Position numbers and translations under genes: made by a program. A DNA stretch of 35,751 nt from a virus. The notes under the pieces were generated by a model. That model ran no database searches and was not told where the DNA came from. It was given only the letters and a program-made list of their open reading frames with translations. The stretch spans positions 1 to 35,751 of the IMG/VR virus record IMGVR_UViG_3300046002_002846; one strand, 5' to 3'. Shown piece after piece: positions 22,075 to 28,106 of the stretch (its first letter is position 1; each line of letters begins with the position of its first letter).

Positions 22075-22146
22075 TCCCTCCACTCAGAGTCAAACTGAGC
22101 CTTCTCGGATTAAGAGTCCGGTATGCTATCAAAACATCTTGAAGGG
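22075..22146 (-). tRNA. tRNA-Lys(CTT), atypical
   Basis: Acceptor CCCTTCA/TGGAGGG, anticodon loop CTCTTAA, T-loop TTTGACT, encoded CCA. The D-loop lacks the usual GG and the anticodon stem has a C-A mismatch, so it may be weakly functional. Confidence 0.65.
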
Positions 22147-22208
22147 GTTGTGCATATTAAATTGTCTTTAATGTGCCAACCAGTTGACCATATACGGGGT
22201 CTACGATT

Positions 22209-22247
22209 GACACTATAGTTTACGAGATTTTCGTTTCATATAGTATC
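22209..22247 (-). ncRNA. Hairpin RNA between tRNAs
   Basis: GATACTATA/TATAGTGTC closing stem (9 bp with one G-U) containing an inner ACGA/TCGT stem. No gene is seen in 22150-22298; this hairpin is its main structure. Confidence 0.4.
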
Positions 22248-22300
22248 TACTTTCTTTGTGTTAATACAACCTTTTGCAGTAGTTGTTAACTGTTTTTTGG

Positions 22301-22360
22301 TGCCCTAGGTCGGACTCGAACCGACACGCTCTTTGCGAATTTTATTTTTGAAATAAATTT
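22301..22360 (-). pseudogene. tRNA-Leu(CAA), 3' part only
   Basis: Anticodon arm TTTAT-TTCAAAA-ATAAA, variable arm, T-arm GTCGG-TTCGAGT-CCGAC, acceptor strand CTAGGGC and encoded CCA are present, but no matching 5' acceptor precedes them. The partner GCCCTGG occurs about 1.1 kb away at 23474. An intact tRNA-Leu(CAA) exists at 30870. Confidence 0.65.
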
Positions 22361-22469
22361 TCCAATGATAAATATAATTGAACCATAAGATTACGCATTA
22401 TCAGTGAGTAATCAACAATGCATGGAGTCATTGCTGTCTGGTTCGCAACTATTTATCATGGAGAAATAT

Positions 22470-23357
22470 ATGTCAGAAGAAAAAGAATTCAAATCACCTC
22501 TTGTTTCCTGCATCAGATGCAGAGAAGTCAAATCAGCTAGAGGAATTTTTAGCCATTTCATAAAAACACATACTGTTGAGGGGGCCGAAAGAGCTAAATT
22601 AGCTGGAAAATTAGCAGCACCCAAATATAAACAATATTGTGTCAGCAAAAGATCAAAAGTCGTCAGTGCATATGCCGATCACCCTGCAAGATGTTCTCAA
22701 TGCAATTCACCCTTGATATACGACAAAAGAAAAAATAAATTTTGCAATCAATCATGTTCAGCAGTTAACTCCAACAAACTGCGGCCTGCTGGCCATGCTT
22801 CTCGTAAATTAGGGAACGATTCGCGTAGAGAATCTGCCATTCTTAATAATAGTGGGCGCGCTAAACAACCCAAACCAGTCAAAGTAGAAAAACCTCTATA
22901 CACCAAAATAGCACAATGTTGTGCATGTAATAAATTTTTTCCCGGTAGTAGTAAAAGTTGCTCTTTGTCATGCAGATCAATTTTAATGTCAGCCAATAAG
23001 TCTAATGCAGGGATTAAAAAGAATTGCATTGAATACAATGGTGTTAAGTTAGGTTCATCATATGAACTCACTGTTGCTCAAAGTATGGATGCAAATAATA
23101 TTAAGTGGATTAAGCCTAAAGGACTTCGGTATATCGATCCGACAGGTAAACCTAGGACATATTATCCTGACTTTTATCTACCAGAATATGATATATACTT
23201 AGACCCGAAAAATGATTTCTTGATAAACAATCCAAACCCGTATCACGGGTTTATGGACTGCGATAAAATCAAATGGGCTGAAACATTCAATGTCGTAAGA
23301 GTGCTCATCTTGAATAAACACCAACTTGATTGGACCGTCTTCAAGAATCTTATTTAA
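22470..23357 (+). CDS. Homing endonuclease: zinc fingers + PD-(D/E)XK domain
   Basis: The start at 22470 follows GGAGA; earlier in-frame starts lack this. 295 residues. CIRC at 14-17 with later His residues, CSQC at 75-78 with C92/C96, and a CCAC cluster near 150 are zinc-binding modules. The C-terminus has SYEL (about 198), then PDFYLPEYDIYLDPK (233-247), the E...PD...DxK nuclease core seen in some homing endonucleases. It lies on the plus strand between the two halves of a tRNA-Leu and beside an intact tRNA-Leu(TAG). The N-terminal finger resembles the HNH enzyme at 32020. Confidence 0.75.
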   Translation: MSEEKEFKSPLVSCIRCREVKSARGIFSHFIKTHTVEGAERAKLAGKLAAPKYKQYCVSKRSKVVSAYADHPARCSQCNSPLIYDKRKNKFCNQSCSAVNSNKLRPAGHASRKLGNDSRRESAILNNSGRAKQPKPVKVEKPLYTKIAQCCACNKFFPGSSKSCSLSCRSILMSANKSNAGIKKNCIEYNGVKLGSSYELTVAQSMDANNIKWIKPKGLRYIDPTGKPRTYYPDFYLPEYDIYLDPKNDFLINNPNPYHGFMDCDKIKWAETFNVVRVLILNKHQLDWTVFKNLI

Positions 23358-23359
23358 TG

Positions 23360-23439
23360 TGGGCGGCCCGAGACTCGAACTCGGAAAAACCTGCGGTCTA
23401 AACGCAGTAGCTGTACCAATTTGCATATGTCAGCCGCCC
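23360..23439 (-). tRNA. tRNA-Leu(TAG)
   Basis: Acceptor GGGCGGC/GCCGCCC, anticodon loop TTTAGAC on CTGCG/CGCAG, T-loop TTCGAGT. No encoded CCA. Only 2 bases from the homing endonuclease stop codon on the other strand. Confidence 0.85.
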
Positions 23440-23450
23440 GAAATAATTAA

Positions 23451-23474
23451 CTCTACCAATTTCGCCACCAGGGC
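23451..23474 (-). pseudogene. tRNA-Leu 5' fragment
   Basis: GCCCTGGTGGCG then AAATTGGTAGA matches acceptor 5' strand plus D-arm of a leucine tRNA and stops there. Its acceptor pairs with CTAGGGC of the fragment at 22301. Confidence 0.65.
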
Positions 23475-23481
23475 AATATAC

Positions 23482-23546
23482 AACAGGATTCGCTTTTTTT
23501 CTGATTAATGGTAGAAATTTTTAGCTTGCTGAAAGAATCCTAAAAC
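23482..23546 (-). ncRNA. E2 element
   Basis: Minus strand: TTTTAGGATTC-TTT-CAGCAA ... GAATCCTGTT. Closing stem AGGATTC/GAATCCT (23535-23541 with 23485-23491) keeps pairing although two bases differ from E4-E6 (GGATGC/GCATCC), i.e. covariation. No tRNA-like insert; about 43 A/T-rich bases lie inside. Confidence 0.6.
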
Positions 23547-23549
23547 TGG

Positions 23550-23622
23550 AGTGGGTGACAGGAATTGCACCTGCATTATACTGATTTGCAGTCAGGTGCC
23601 TAACTATTCAGCGCACACCCAC
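23550..23622 (-). tRNA. tRNA-Cys(GCA)
   Basis: Acceptor GTGGGTG/CACCCAC, anticodon loop CTGCAAA, T-loop TGCAATT, encoded CCA. Confidence 0.85.
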
Positions 23623-23627
23623 ATATA

Positions 23628-23789
23628 TTATTTATCAGACTTTTCTCTGGCAGGGCGAGTTTCACTGGCCAATTGCGCTTGAATCATCATGCGCTTGAAT
23701 GCATGACTTTGATCCATATCCTTAAATCCAATCAATGCACGAATTGTTTTCGTGCGCTTTGTTAACTTAAATGTCTTACTGGGTTTCAT
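23628..23789 (-). CDS. Small basic conserved protein (53 aa)
   Basis: ATG at 23789 follows AAGGAAAC. The 53-residue product begins MKPSKTFKLTKRTKT and contains FKRMMIQAQLASE. I recall short proteins starting MKP-KTFKL-K in phages and bacteria. Highly basic, helical; likely nucleic-acid-associated. It sits alone between tRNA genes. Confidence 0.75.
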   Translation of the reverse strand: MKPSKTFKLTKRTKTIRALIGFKDMDQSHAFKRMMIQAQLASETRPAREKSDK

Positions 23790-23822
23790 TTTGTTTCCTT
23801 GTTAAAAACTACATACTCTTGG

Positions 23823-23911
23823 CGGAGACGGTGAGATTTGAACTCACGGTGCCAATTACTTGACACGACAGGTTAGCAACCTGCTGCCTTAGACCACTCG
23901 GCCACATCTCC
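23823..23911 (-). tRNA. tRNA-Ser(GCT)
   Basis: Acceptor GGAGATG/CGTCTCC, anticodon loop TTGCTAA, long variable arm, T-loop TTCAAAT, encoded CCA. Confidence 0.9.
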
Positions 23912-23922
23912 AAAATACATGG

Positions 23923-23996
23923 TACCCCCGCCGGGATTTGAACCCAGAAAAACGGCTTATGAGGCCGGCATTATAACCTGATTTAATTAAAGGGGC
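23923..23996 (-). tRNA. tRNA-Met(CAT) or Ile2(CAT)
   Basis: Anticodon loop CTCATAA; acceptor GCCCCTT/CGGGGGT with wobble and one mismatch; D-stem ATTA/TAAT; T-loop TTCAAAT; encoded CCA. Elongator Met or k2C-type Ile cannot be decided here. Confidence 0.75.
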
Positions 23997-24008
23997 ATTC
24001 ATTCTTGG

Positions 24009-24090
24009 TGCGACTGGCCGGAATCGAACCGGCACGCGGTTAAGCGAGAGATTTTAAGTCTCTTGTGTCTACCTATTTCACCACAGTCGC
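24009..24090 (-). tRNA. tRNA-Leu(TAA)
   Basis: Acceptor GCGACTG/CAGTCGC, anticodon loop CTTAAAA on AGAGA/TCTCT, long variable arm, T-loop TTCGATT, encoded CCA. Confidence 0.9.
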
Positions 24091-24103
24091 AAATCTTGTT
24101 ACT

Positions 24104-24132
24104 ATTATATATCAAATAGTAATTGTTGTCAA
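24104..24132 (-). promoter_or_regulatory. Promoter for tRNA-Leu(TAA) group
   Basis: Minus-strand TTGACA (24127-24132), 17-base spacer, TATAAT (24104-24109). Confidence 0.88.
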
Positions 24133-24159
24133 ACTAATTTAGTATCAGCTTGACCATTA

Positions 24160-24167
24160 TATAAATA
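24160..24167 (+). promoter_or_regulatory. Late promoter TATAAATA
   Basis: Exact T4 late consensus, 5 bases before the ATG of the HNH gene at 24173. Confidence 0.7.
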
Positions 24168-24172
24168 ATGTT

Positions 24173-24451
24173 ATGTTACAGAACAAAGCCCGTATTCCAT
24201 TACATCTACGCCGTAGAGTATTAGAACGAGATGGCTATTATTGTGTTTTTTGTGATGAGGACCTGCGTGATGCTGAGATACACATGGATCATGTTATCCC
24301 AGAATCAAAAGGAGGTCCAACTACATACGATAATCTACAAGTAACTTGCAGAAAATGTAATCTTGCTAAGGGTGTCTTATCGGAAAGTGAATTCACAAAC
24401 CGACTAAGAACACGAGCAATGAACATTTTGAATAAACTTGGAGCGGGATAA
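24173..24451 (+). CDS. HNH endonuclease (92 aa)
   Basis: CVFC (about residues 24-27), HMDHVIPESKGG (the DH of HNH) and CRKCNLAKG form a complete zinc-containing HNH core in 92 residues. Probably a free-standing homing endonuclease. The ATG follows a perfect late promoter by 5 bases with no ribosome-binding site. The last codons and stop overlap the 3' end of tRNA-Gly(TCC) on the opposite strand, so the gene is lodged precisely at that tRNA. Confidence 0.85.
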   Translation: MLQNKARIPLHLRRRVLERDGYYCVFCDEDLRDAEIHMDHVIPESKGGPTTYDNLQVTCRKCNLAKGVLSESEFTNRLRTRAMNILNKLGAG

Positions 24452-24513
24452 CGGAAGTCGAACCGTTACTAGAAGAATGGAAATCTACTGTGCTACCACT
24501 ACACCAATCCCGC
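24442..24513 (-). tRNA. tRNA-Gly(TCC)
   Basis: Acceptor GCGGGAT/ATCCCGC, anticodon loop TTTCCAT, T-loop TTCGACT, encoded CCA. The 3' ten bases overlap the HNH gene antisense. Confidence 0.85.
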
Positions 24514-24587
24514 ATATATTGAATTTGTAAGCATAGGACCCTCAGGTTAGTTCCTATTATTTAGATGTGCAACGCTAGCAATTCACA

Positions 24588-24650
24588 CCGAGGTTTTCCA
24601 GGGCATGTCACTTGGGATACTAGTCTAGCGTATAGACCTTTCTACCTCGG
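24588..24650 (-). ncRNA. Hairpin RNA with CCGAGGT/ACCTCGG stem
   Basis: 7-bp closing stem (24644-24650 with 24588-24594) in the 145-base gap between tRNA-Gly and the next tRNA fragment. No gene is visible there. Confidence 0.35.
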
Positions 24651-24657
24651 ACACTAT

Positions 24658-24690
24658 GTGCCCGGGTGGGGATCGAACCCATTTGCCTTC
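24658..24690 (-). pseudogene. tRNA 3' fragment
   Basis: T-arm ATGGG-TTCGATC-CCCAC followed by acceptor-like CCGGGCA, with no 5' partner found upstream. The sequence before it (24691-24740) folds into an imperfect CTATA...TATAG hairpin instead of D and anticodon arms. Confidence 0.5.
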
Positions 24691-24768
24691 TACTATAAAG
24701 TACCTTCGAAGAATACAGTATAGCGTGACTTTCTCTTGCTGACACTTACAAAACTTTTTTGATAATTA

Positions 24769-24847
24769 CCATATAGAAACATCTTATCCCCGATTACGCC
24801 TCCAGCATGCCTGCCTCCGTGACGATTAATAAGATGTTTTTATATGG
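24769..24847 (-). ncRNA. Long-stem RNA, CCATATA family copy 1
   Basis: The ends pair over 19 positions with one mismatch (24829-24847 with 24769-24787), closing a 41-base interior. The outer halves are shared with copy 2 at 25103, while the inner halves (CATCTTAT here) differ but stay paired. Confidence 0.55.
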
Positions 24848-24928
24848 CGAACTCGTGCGGGCAGGATTTCGAAACCTGCATTAAACCCAATAACGGGTTT
24901 TTCCTAGCCATTAGAAGACCGCGAGTTC
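24848..24928 (-). ncRNA. tRNA-like RNA without standard anticodon loop
   Basis: Has acceptor GAACTCG/CGAGTTC, extended inward by CGG/CCG with a CA bulge, D-arm TCTT-CTAATGGCT-AGGA, a T-arm with an enlarged loop around TTCGAA, and encoded CCA. The anticodon arm AAACCC/GGGTTT leaves a 6-base loop lacking T33. Probably a non-decoding tRNA mimic or a degenerate tRNA. Confidence 0.5.
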
Positions 24929-24979
24929 CTCAGGTCATGACTCCCGAGTATGGTTAAGGGTAATTACTCCTTATGAGAC

Positions 24980-25099
24980 CATAGTTCAACAGACTAGAAC
25001 GACCCTAGTGCGGGAAACTATTATATTCCTCTGTGCAGCGTCTGTTGCTCAGTCACCACCCTGAGAGTAAGATACTGTTGAGTAATCTGTTGAACTATG
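24980..25099 (-). ncRNA. Long-stem tRNA-like RNA
   Basis: Perfect 14-bp ends CATAGTTCAACAGA/TCTGTTGAACTATG. Inside, a 5-bp arm CTCAG-GGTGGTGA-CTGAG resembles a D-arm. ACTAG-GGTCGTT-CTAGT, 5 bp with a 7-base loop directly before the 3' closing strand, resembles a T-arm. 120 bases; no anticodon arm recognised. Confidence 0.6.
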
Positions 25100-25102
25100 A
25101 TA

Positions 25103-25190
25103 CCATATAGAAACACACTGACTTGTATACGCTGCCTATTATAGCAGAGCCGTTCTGATTCAGGTTGCCGGCTAGTGTGTTTTTATATGG
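25103..25190 (-). ncRNA. Long-stem RNA, CCATATA family copy 2
   Basis: 17-position closing stem (25174-25190 with 25103-25119, one mismatch) plus inner hairpins AGCCG/CGGCT and CTGC/GCAG. Outer half shared with the 24769 copy; inner half ACACACT/AGTGTGT covaries. Confidence 0.55.
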
Positions 25191-25239
25191 TAGAGGACAT
25201 TCTGTGAGGATTCCCCGTGAAGCAGATCACTGCTCTCCT

Positions 25240-25320
25240 GTTACATTGCATGATTGTACTATTGCTCGTCCCAGGGATTTTCTGCAGGATACCCCGATGA
25301 CTCATACTGGATAATGTAAC
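25240..25320 (-). ncRNA. Long-stem RNA (GTTACATT)
   Basis: Perfect 8-bp ends GTTACATT/AATGTAAC around 65 bases. An adjacent AGCAG-ATCA-CTGCT hairpin lies at 25221-25234. Confidence 0.45.
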
Positions 25321-25338
25321 TTATCCGCTGCTCTTTGG

Positions 25339-25413
25339 CGCCTCGTAGGGGATTTGAACCCCTGATCTCTACCGTGACAGGGTAGCGCATTAGGCCAGCT
25401 ATGCTAACGAAGC
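25339..25413 (-). tRNA. tRNA-Asp(GTC)
   Basis: Acceptor GCTTCGT/ACGAGGC, D-stem GCAT/ATGC, anticodon loop CTGTCAC on CTACC/GGTAG, T-loop TTCAAAT, encoded CCA. Confidence 0.88.
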
Positions 25414-25423
25414 AATAAAAATT

Positions 25424-25537
25424 GGAGACAGCCTACACAAAAGGGATGCCTCTTGTGCCGTCCACATTATTCGCTTATCTTTGATTACCTTTGCCGCCGG
25501 CTCGCGGGGGATAAACAACTGATAAGTTTCAGTCTCC
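25424..25537 (-). ncRNA. Multi-hairpin RNA (GGAGAC stem)
   Basis: Closing stem GGAGAC/GTCTCC, extendable by AA/TT across a single bulged base. Inside are CTTATC/GATAAG with nested CCGC/GCGG, and a perfect CACAAGAGG/CCTTTTGTG hairpin (one G-U). No coding frame. Confidence 0.5.
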
Positions 25538-25546
25538 GAAATCTGG

Positions 25547-25629
25547 TGAATGCTGATGGTAACGATCCATCAGAGCCTCGCGGCGTCCGGGTTACAGCCG
25601 GAACCGTCTCCTTAACGGTATAAGCATCC
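25547..25629 (-). tRNA. tRNA-Tyr(GTA), unusual T-loop
   Basis: Acceptor GGATGCT/AGCATTC, D-arm ACCG/CGGT, anticodon loop CTGTAAC, variable arm, T-stem GATGG/CCATC, encoded CCA. The T-loop is ATCGTTA instead of TTCRANN: bases 54 and 58 are A and T, the reverse of normal. A second, canonical tRNA-Tyr lies at 34121. Confidence 0.75.
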
Positions 25630-25631
25630 AT

Positions 25632-25741
25632 GTTATATATAAACTCACTTGCATCTGCCTTGTGGGCTGCGTGTTCTACACCCTTGATTCCAGACTAGTA
25701 CTAGGGGCGGGTGCTCATTTACACTAGAGCTTATATATAAC
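25632..25741 (-). ncRNA. Long-stem RNA (GTTATATATAA)
   Basis: 15-position closing stem GTTATATATAAGCTC / GAGTTTATATATAAC with one G-U. The interior holds CACCC/GGGTG and a CTAG-TA-CTAG palindrome. Confidence 0.5.
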
Positions 25742-25776
25742 TTTTCGCTACGCTGTCTTTCACAAGATTGCGGACT

Positions 25777-25863
25777 GTTATCACCTTGCAACAAAATCGT
25801 GCTTGATGTTGTCTTAGCGAGAAATTACATAATTAATTTTTTAATGATCTTGTTGCAGATAAC
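25777..25863 (-). ncRNA. Long-stem RNA with bulged terminal helix
   Basis: 5' GTTATC-TGCAACAA pairs with 3' TTGTTGCA-AGGT-GATAAC: 14 bp interrupted by a 4-base bulge on the 3' strand. A bulged terminal helix is the feature Ro60 recognises in Y RNAs. It is the first element after the promoter at 25888. Confidence 0.55.
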
Positions 25864-25887
25864 TCTATCATTTTCTGCTATGTGTCT

Positions 25888-25916
25888 ATTATAACACCGT
25901 TTAGATTAATTGTCAA
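25888..25916 (-). promoter_or_regulatory. Promoter of the RNA array
   Basis: Minus-strand TTGACA (25911-25916), 17-base spacer, TATAAT (25888-25893). Start about 18 bases before the bulged-stem RNA. Confidence 0.9.
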
Positions 25917-25982
25917 GAACTTTTTGTGTCTACTAGCATTAAGCTACCGTTTCCAAGAACTATTCAATCAATCTAAGTATGT

Positions 25983-26011
25983 ATTATATACTAAACACCA
26001 TTTATTGTCAA
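25983..26011 (-). promoter_or_regulatory. Consensus promoter, recurrent cassette copy
   Basis: Minus-strand TTGACA (26006-26011), 17-base spacer, TATAAT (25983-25988), leader matching the 6002 copy. The stop codon of the 26008-26754 gene is inside the -35. Confidence 0.9.
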
Positions 26012-26754
26012 CCTTTTGGAATAAGTTCTAATCCTGCATCACTATACTTCCCGTCCACTCTAATAGTATATGAGAAGTGAGGTAAAGGATCTACTCCATG
26101 ATAATCCGAAGTATTATAAGCATATAATTTGTAATCTTTAGGTAAAAATATCTTATTGTCATTTAAAGAATCATATATGAATACCGATCTATATCCACCG
26201 GGATTAAAATTAATATGATGATCAAAACCCTCGTACATCGGTTGATCTCTATGACACGGGACTCTTGCTTCAGGCCAAGAGCCATATATGACCACCCTAC
26301 CAATTTCCTTAAATGGCAATTGTTCAATACATTTTTTAGTGTATGGAAACTTTTCAATTATATCAGCCCAAGGATATAAATCTTGAGTTTTAGTTCTAAA
26401 CCAATTTGGTTTTAAATCTAAAATGAAATACCAAGGTATTAAACTTTTATGTTTAAAAAATAAATATTTTCTTTTTTCCATCGGAGACATGTTAGTAAAC
26501 ACACTTTTGTCTCCTGCATAATTAGCTAAAATTGATAATTCAAACTCAGCATCAATTTCTCTTTCTCTAAGTTTAGGAGGTATACCTCCACCAACCATTG
26601 GAAATTTATCAAGATTCGTAGTAGCAAGTGCTATGCAAATTTCCTCATTCATTTTTTCAAAATCAAAATTGCATGAAGCAGTAAAATCTACAAAAGGCAT
26701 TCCATTAATACCATTAATCACGGCTGGGATAAAATTATGTTTTGAATCTATCAT
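26008..26754 (-). CDS. 2OG-Fe(II) oxygenase-like protein
   Basis: 248 residues. RVPCHRDQPMYEGFDHH supplies a likely HxD pair, DYHGVDP a distal His, and SYTIRVDGKY an Arg for 2-oxoglutarate, with a beta-rich jelly-roll context (YRSVFIYDSLNDNKIFLP). Phages carry many such hydroxylases; substrate unknown. AAAGGAAATT precedes the ATG. It follows tRNA-Arg(TCT) on one transcript. Confidence 0.7.
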   Translation of the reverse strand: MIDSKHNFIPAVINGINGMPFVDFTASCNFDFEKMNEEICIALATTNLDKFPMVGGGIPPKLREREIDAEFELSILANYAGDKSVFTNMSPMEKRKYLFFKHKSLIPWYFILDLKPNWFRTKTQDLYPWADIIEKFPYTKKCIEQLPFKEIGRVVIYGSWPEARVPCHRDQPMYEGFDHHINFNPGGYRSVFIYDSLNDNKIFLPKDYKLYAYNTSDYHGVDPLPHFSYTIRVDGKYSDAGLELIPKG

Positions 26755-26774
26755 TTAATTTCCTTTTATTATGG

Positions 26775-26846
26775 TCCGGCGTAGAGGAATCGAACCTCTA
26801 TAATGACTTTAGAAGAATCATGTCCTATCCGTTGAACGAACGCCAG
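26775..26846 (-). tRNA. tRNA-Arg(TCT)
   Basis: Acceptor CTGGCGT/ACGCCGG, anticodon loop CTTCTAA, T-arm AGAGG-TTCGATT-CCTCT, encoded CCA. Confidence 0.88.
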
Positions 26847-26864
26847 ATGATTTTCACTACTGAC

Positions 26865-26893
26865 AGTATATCATACAAGTGATTTAGTGTCAA
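26865..26893 (-). promoter_or_regulatory. Promoter for tRNA-Arg and oxygenase
   Basis: Minus-strand TTGACA (26888-26893), 17-base spacer, TATACT (26865-26870). Confidence 0.85.
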
Positions 26894-26896
26894 GTT

Positions 26897-27091
26897 TTAG
26901 ACGGTTAGCGATTGTCTGAATTGTTCTAAATCCGCCAGAGACATAATCATATTAAATTTAGGTTGTTGTTTACCAGGTTCTTTGGCATGTTCATCTGTTG
27001 AATACATCCGAACATGGTAGTGGCCCGGAAGGACATCAATGAGATTGGTTTCGCAAAATACTTTATAACCTGCTGAATTACTAATTAACAT
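26897..27091 (-). CDS. Hypothetical protein (64 aa)
   Basis: 64 residues starting MLISNSAGYKVFCETN, with a central LPGHYHVRMYSTDEHAK and C-terminal helix. GGAGCATTT precedes the ATG. It lies between a hairpin RNA and the tRNA-Arg promoter. No family recognised. Confidence 0.65.
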   Translation of the reverse strand: MLISNSAGYKVFCETNLIDVLPGHYHVRMYSTDEHAKEPGKQQPKFNMIMSLADLEQFRQSLTV

Positions 27092-27135
27092 AAATGCTCC
27101 ATTAAAAATTTGGCAAGACCGTATCCGTCGTTGTC

Positions 27136-27175
27136 GTAGGTTAATGCAACCCGTGCCTGTTTGGATGTTGCCTAC
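27136..27175 (-). ncRNA. Bulged hairpin upstream of 64-aa gene
   Basis: GTAGG-CAAC pairs with GTTG-CATTAA-CCTAC (9 bp, six-base bulge). It may be a leader structure; a weak TATAAT lies about 20 bases upstream. Confidence 0.4.
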
Positions 27176-27221
27176 ATAACTTTCTACATTATATACTGTA
27201 TAAGTTACTGCTAAAATTTGG

Positions 27222-27294
27222 TGCCGATTGTCGGATTCGAACTGACCACATCCGCCTTACAAGAGCGGCGCTCTACCAAATGAGCTAAATCGGC
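27222..27294 (-). tRNA. tRNA-Thr(TGT)
   Basis: Acceptor GCCGATT/AATCGGC, anticodon loop CTTGTAA, T-loop TTCGAAT with an A-C mismatch in the T-stem, encoded CCA. Confidence 0.85.
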
Positions 27295-27342
27295 AATTTC
27301 AATAGCAATGTCGTTACTTACTGCTATCTTTATTTAATATGA

Positions 27343-27371
27343 ATTCTACACTAGCTTGATTTTTATGTCAA
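27343..27371 (-). promoter_or_regulatory. Promoter for tRNA-Thr(TGT)
   Basis: Minus-strand TTGACA (27366-27371), 17-base spacer, TAGAAT (27343-27348). Confidence 0.8.
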
Positions 27372-27372
27372 T

Positions 27373-27933
27373 CTAAGTCTGCCAAATTCTAGAATGTTTT
27401 GGAACACCTGCTAACAAGTAATCCATTTGATCCACTAAGATATTACGATGTTGTAAAATCATGTTTTCGTGATGAGAAGGGATATACGGAACATATAATA
27501 GTTCCATACGAGATTCCTTCAATGTCTTATGACCTTTCTTACTATTACAAACTTTACATGCAGTCACTACATTTTCCCAAACATTGTAGCCACCTAAAAA
27601 TTTAGGGACAATATGGTCCCTGCTTAAGTGATGAGTGTTGGCATGATGTTTGCCACAATACGCACACACTTGCCGGTCCCGTCCAAACAAGGTTTTGTTA
27701 GTCAATGCCACAGTAGCATGTTTGTATGGATTGAATCCGTGACCTTTAACAGCAATAATACTAGCAGTTTCAAGATAGCTTTGATCACCGGAGTTTTGAA
27801 CACCACCGTGATACTTAGCAACAATTTCACCCATGCTCCATGCTACCGCACCTTTGGCATGGTATGTAATTGCTTCATCGTGTGAGATCCATTGTCTTGG
27901 GATCCCTGAAATGTCCAATGCTAAAACAGCCAT
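27373..27933 (-). CDS. HNH endonuclease (186 aa)
   Basis: The start at 27933 (MAVLALDISGIPRQW) follows AAAGGAG; the longer frame overlaps tRNA-Arg(CCG). CAYCGKHH, LSRDHIVPKFLGG (DH of HNH), NVVTAC-VCNSKKG form a complete McrA-like HNH core in the C-terminal half; the N-terminal 90 residues are specific to a bacterial/phage HNH subfamily. Unlike the other nucleases here it has a strong ribosome-binding site and shares the tRNA-Arg promoter. Confidence 0.85.
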   Translation of the reverse strand: MAVLALDISGIPRQWISHDEAITYHAKGAVAWSMGEIVAKYHGGVQNSGDQSYLETASIIAVKGHGFNPYKHATVALTNKTLFGRDRQVCAYCGKHHANTHHLSRDHIVPKFLGGYNVWENVVTACKVCNSKKGHKTLKESRMELLYVPYIPSHHENMILQHRNILVDQMDYLLAGVPKHSRIWQT

Positions 27934-27969
27934 GTTAAACTCCTTTTCTGTCGTTGTATTTACCCCCTG

Positions 27970-28041
27970 AGAGCCTTGCAAGAATTGAACTTGCATCTCA
28001 AGTATCGGAAACTTGTATGCTATCCATTGCACCAAAGGCTC
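27970..28041 (-). tRNA. tRNA-Arg(CCG)
   Basis: Acceptor GAGCCTT/AAGGCTC, anticodon loop TTCCGAT on CAAGT/ACTTG, T-loop TTCAATT; no encoded CCA. Confidence 0.85.
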
Positions 28042-28050
28042 ATAATGTTT

Positions 28051-28079
28051 ATTATACTACAATTAGTATTTTGTGTCAA
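28051..28079 (-). promoter_or_regulatory. Promoter for tRNA-Arg(CCG) and HNH gene
   Basis: Minus-strand TTGACA (28074-28079), 17-base spacer, TATAAT (28051-28056). Confidence 0.9.
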
Positions 28080-28106
28080 CCAAACTAAAATCTAGATTGG
28101 TGTTGG

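Noticed and set aside
22301-23474. Group I intron in tRNA-Leu
   Set aside because: The endonuclease lies on the opposite strand, another tRNA is inside the gap, and the D-arm strand is missing at both junctions; I see no group I core.
27087-27175. A protein-like frame ATSKQARVALTYDNDG... that would need TAG read-through after an ATG
   Set aside because: Other genes here use TAG as a stop (27373, 32020), no suppressor tRNA is seen, and the same bases form a bulged hairpin.
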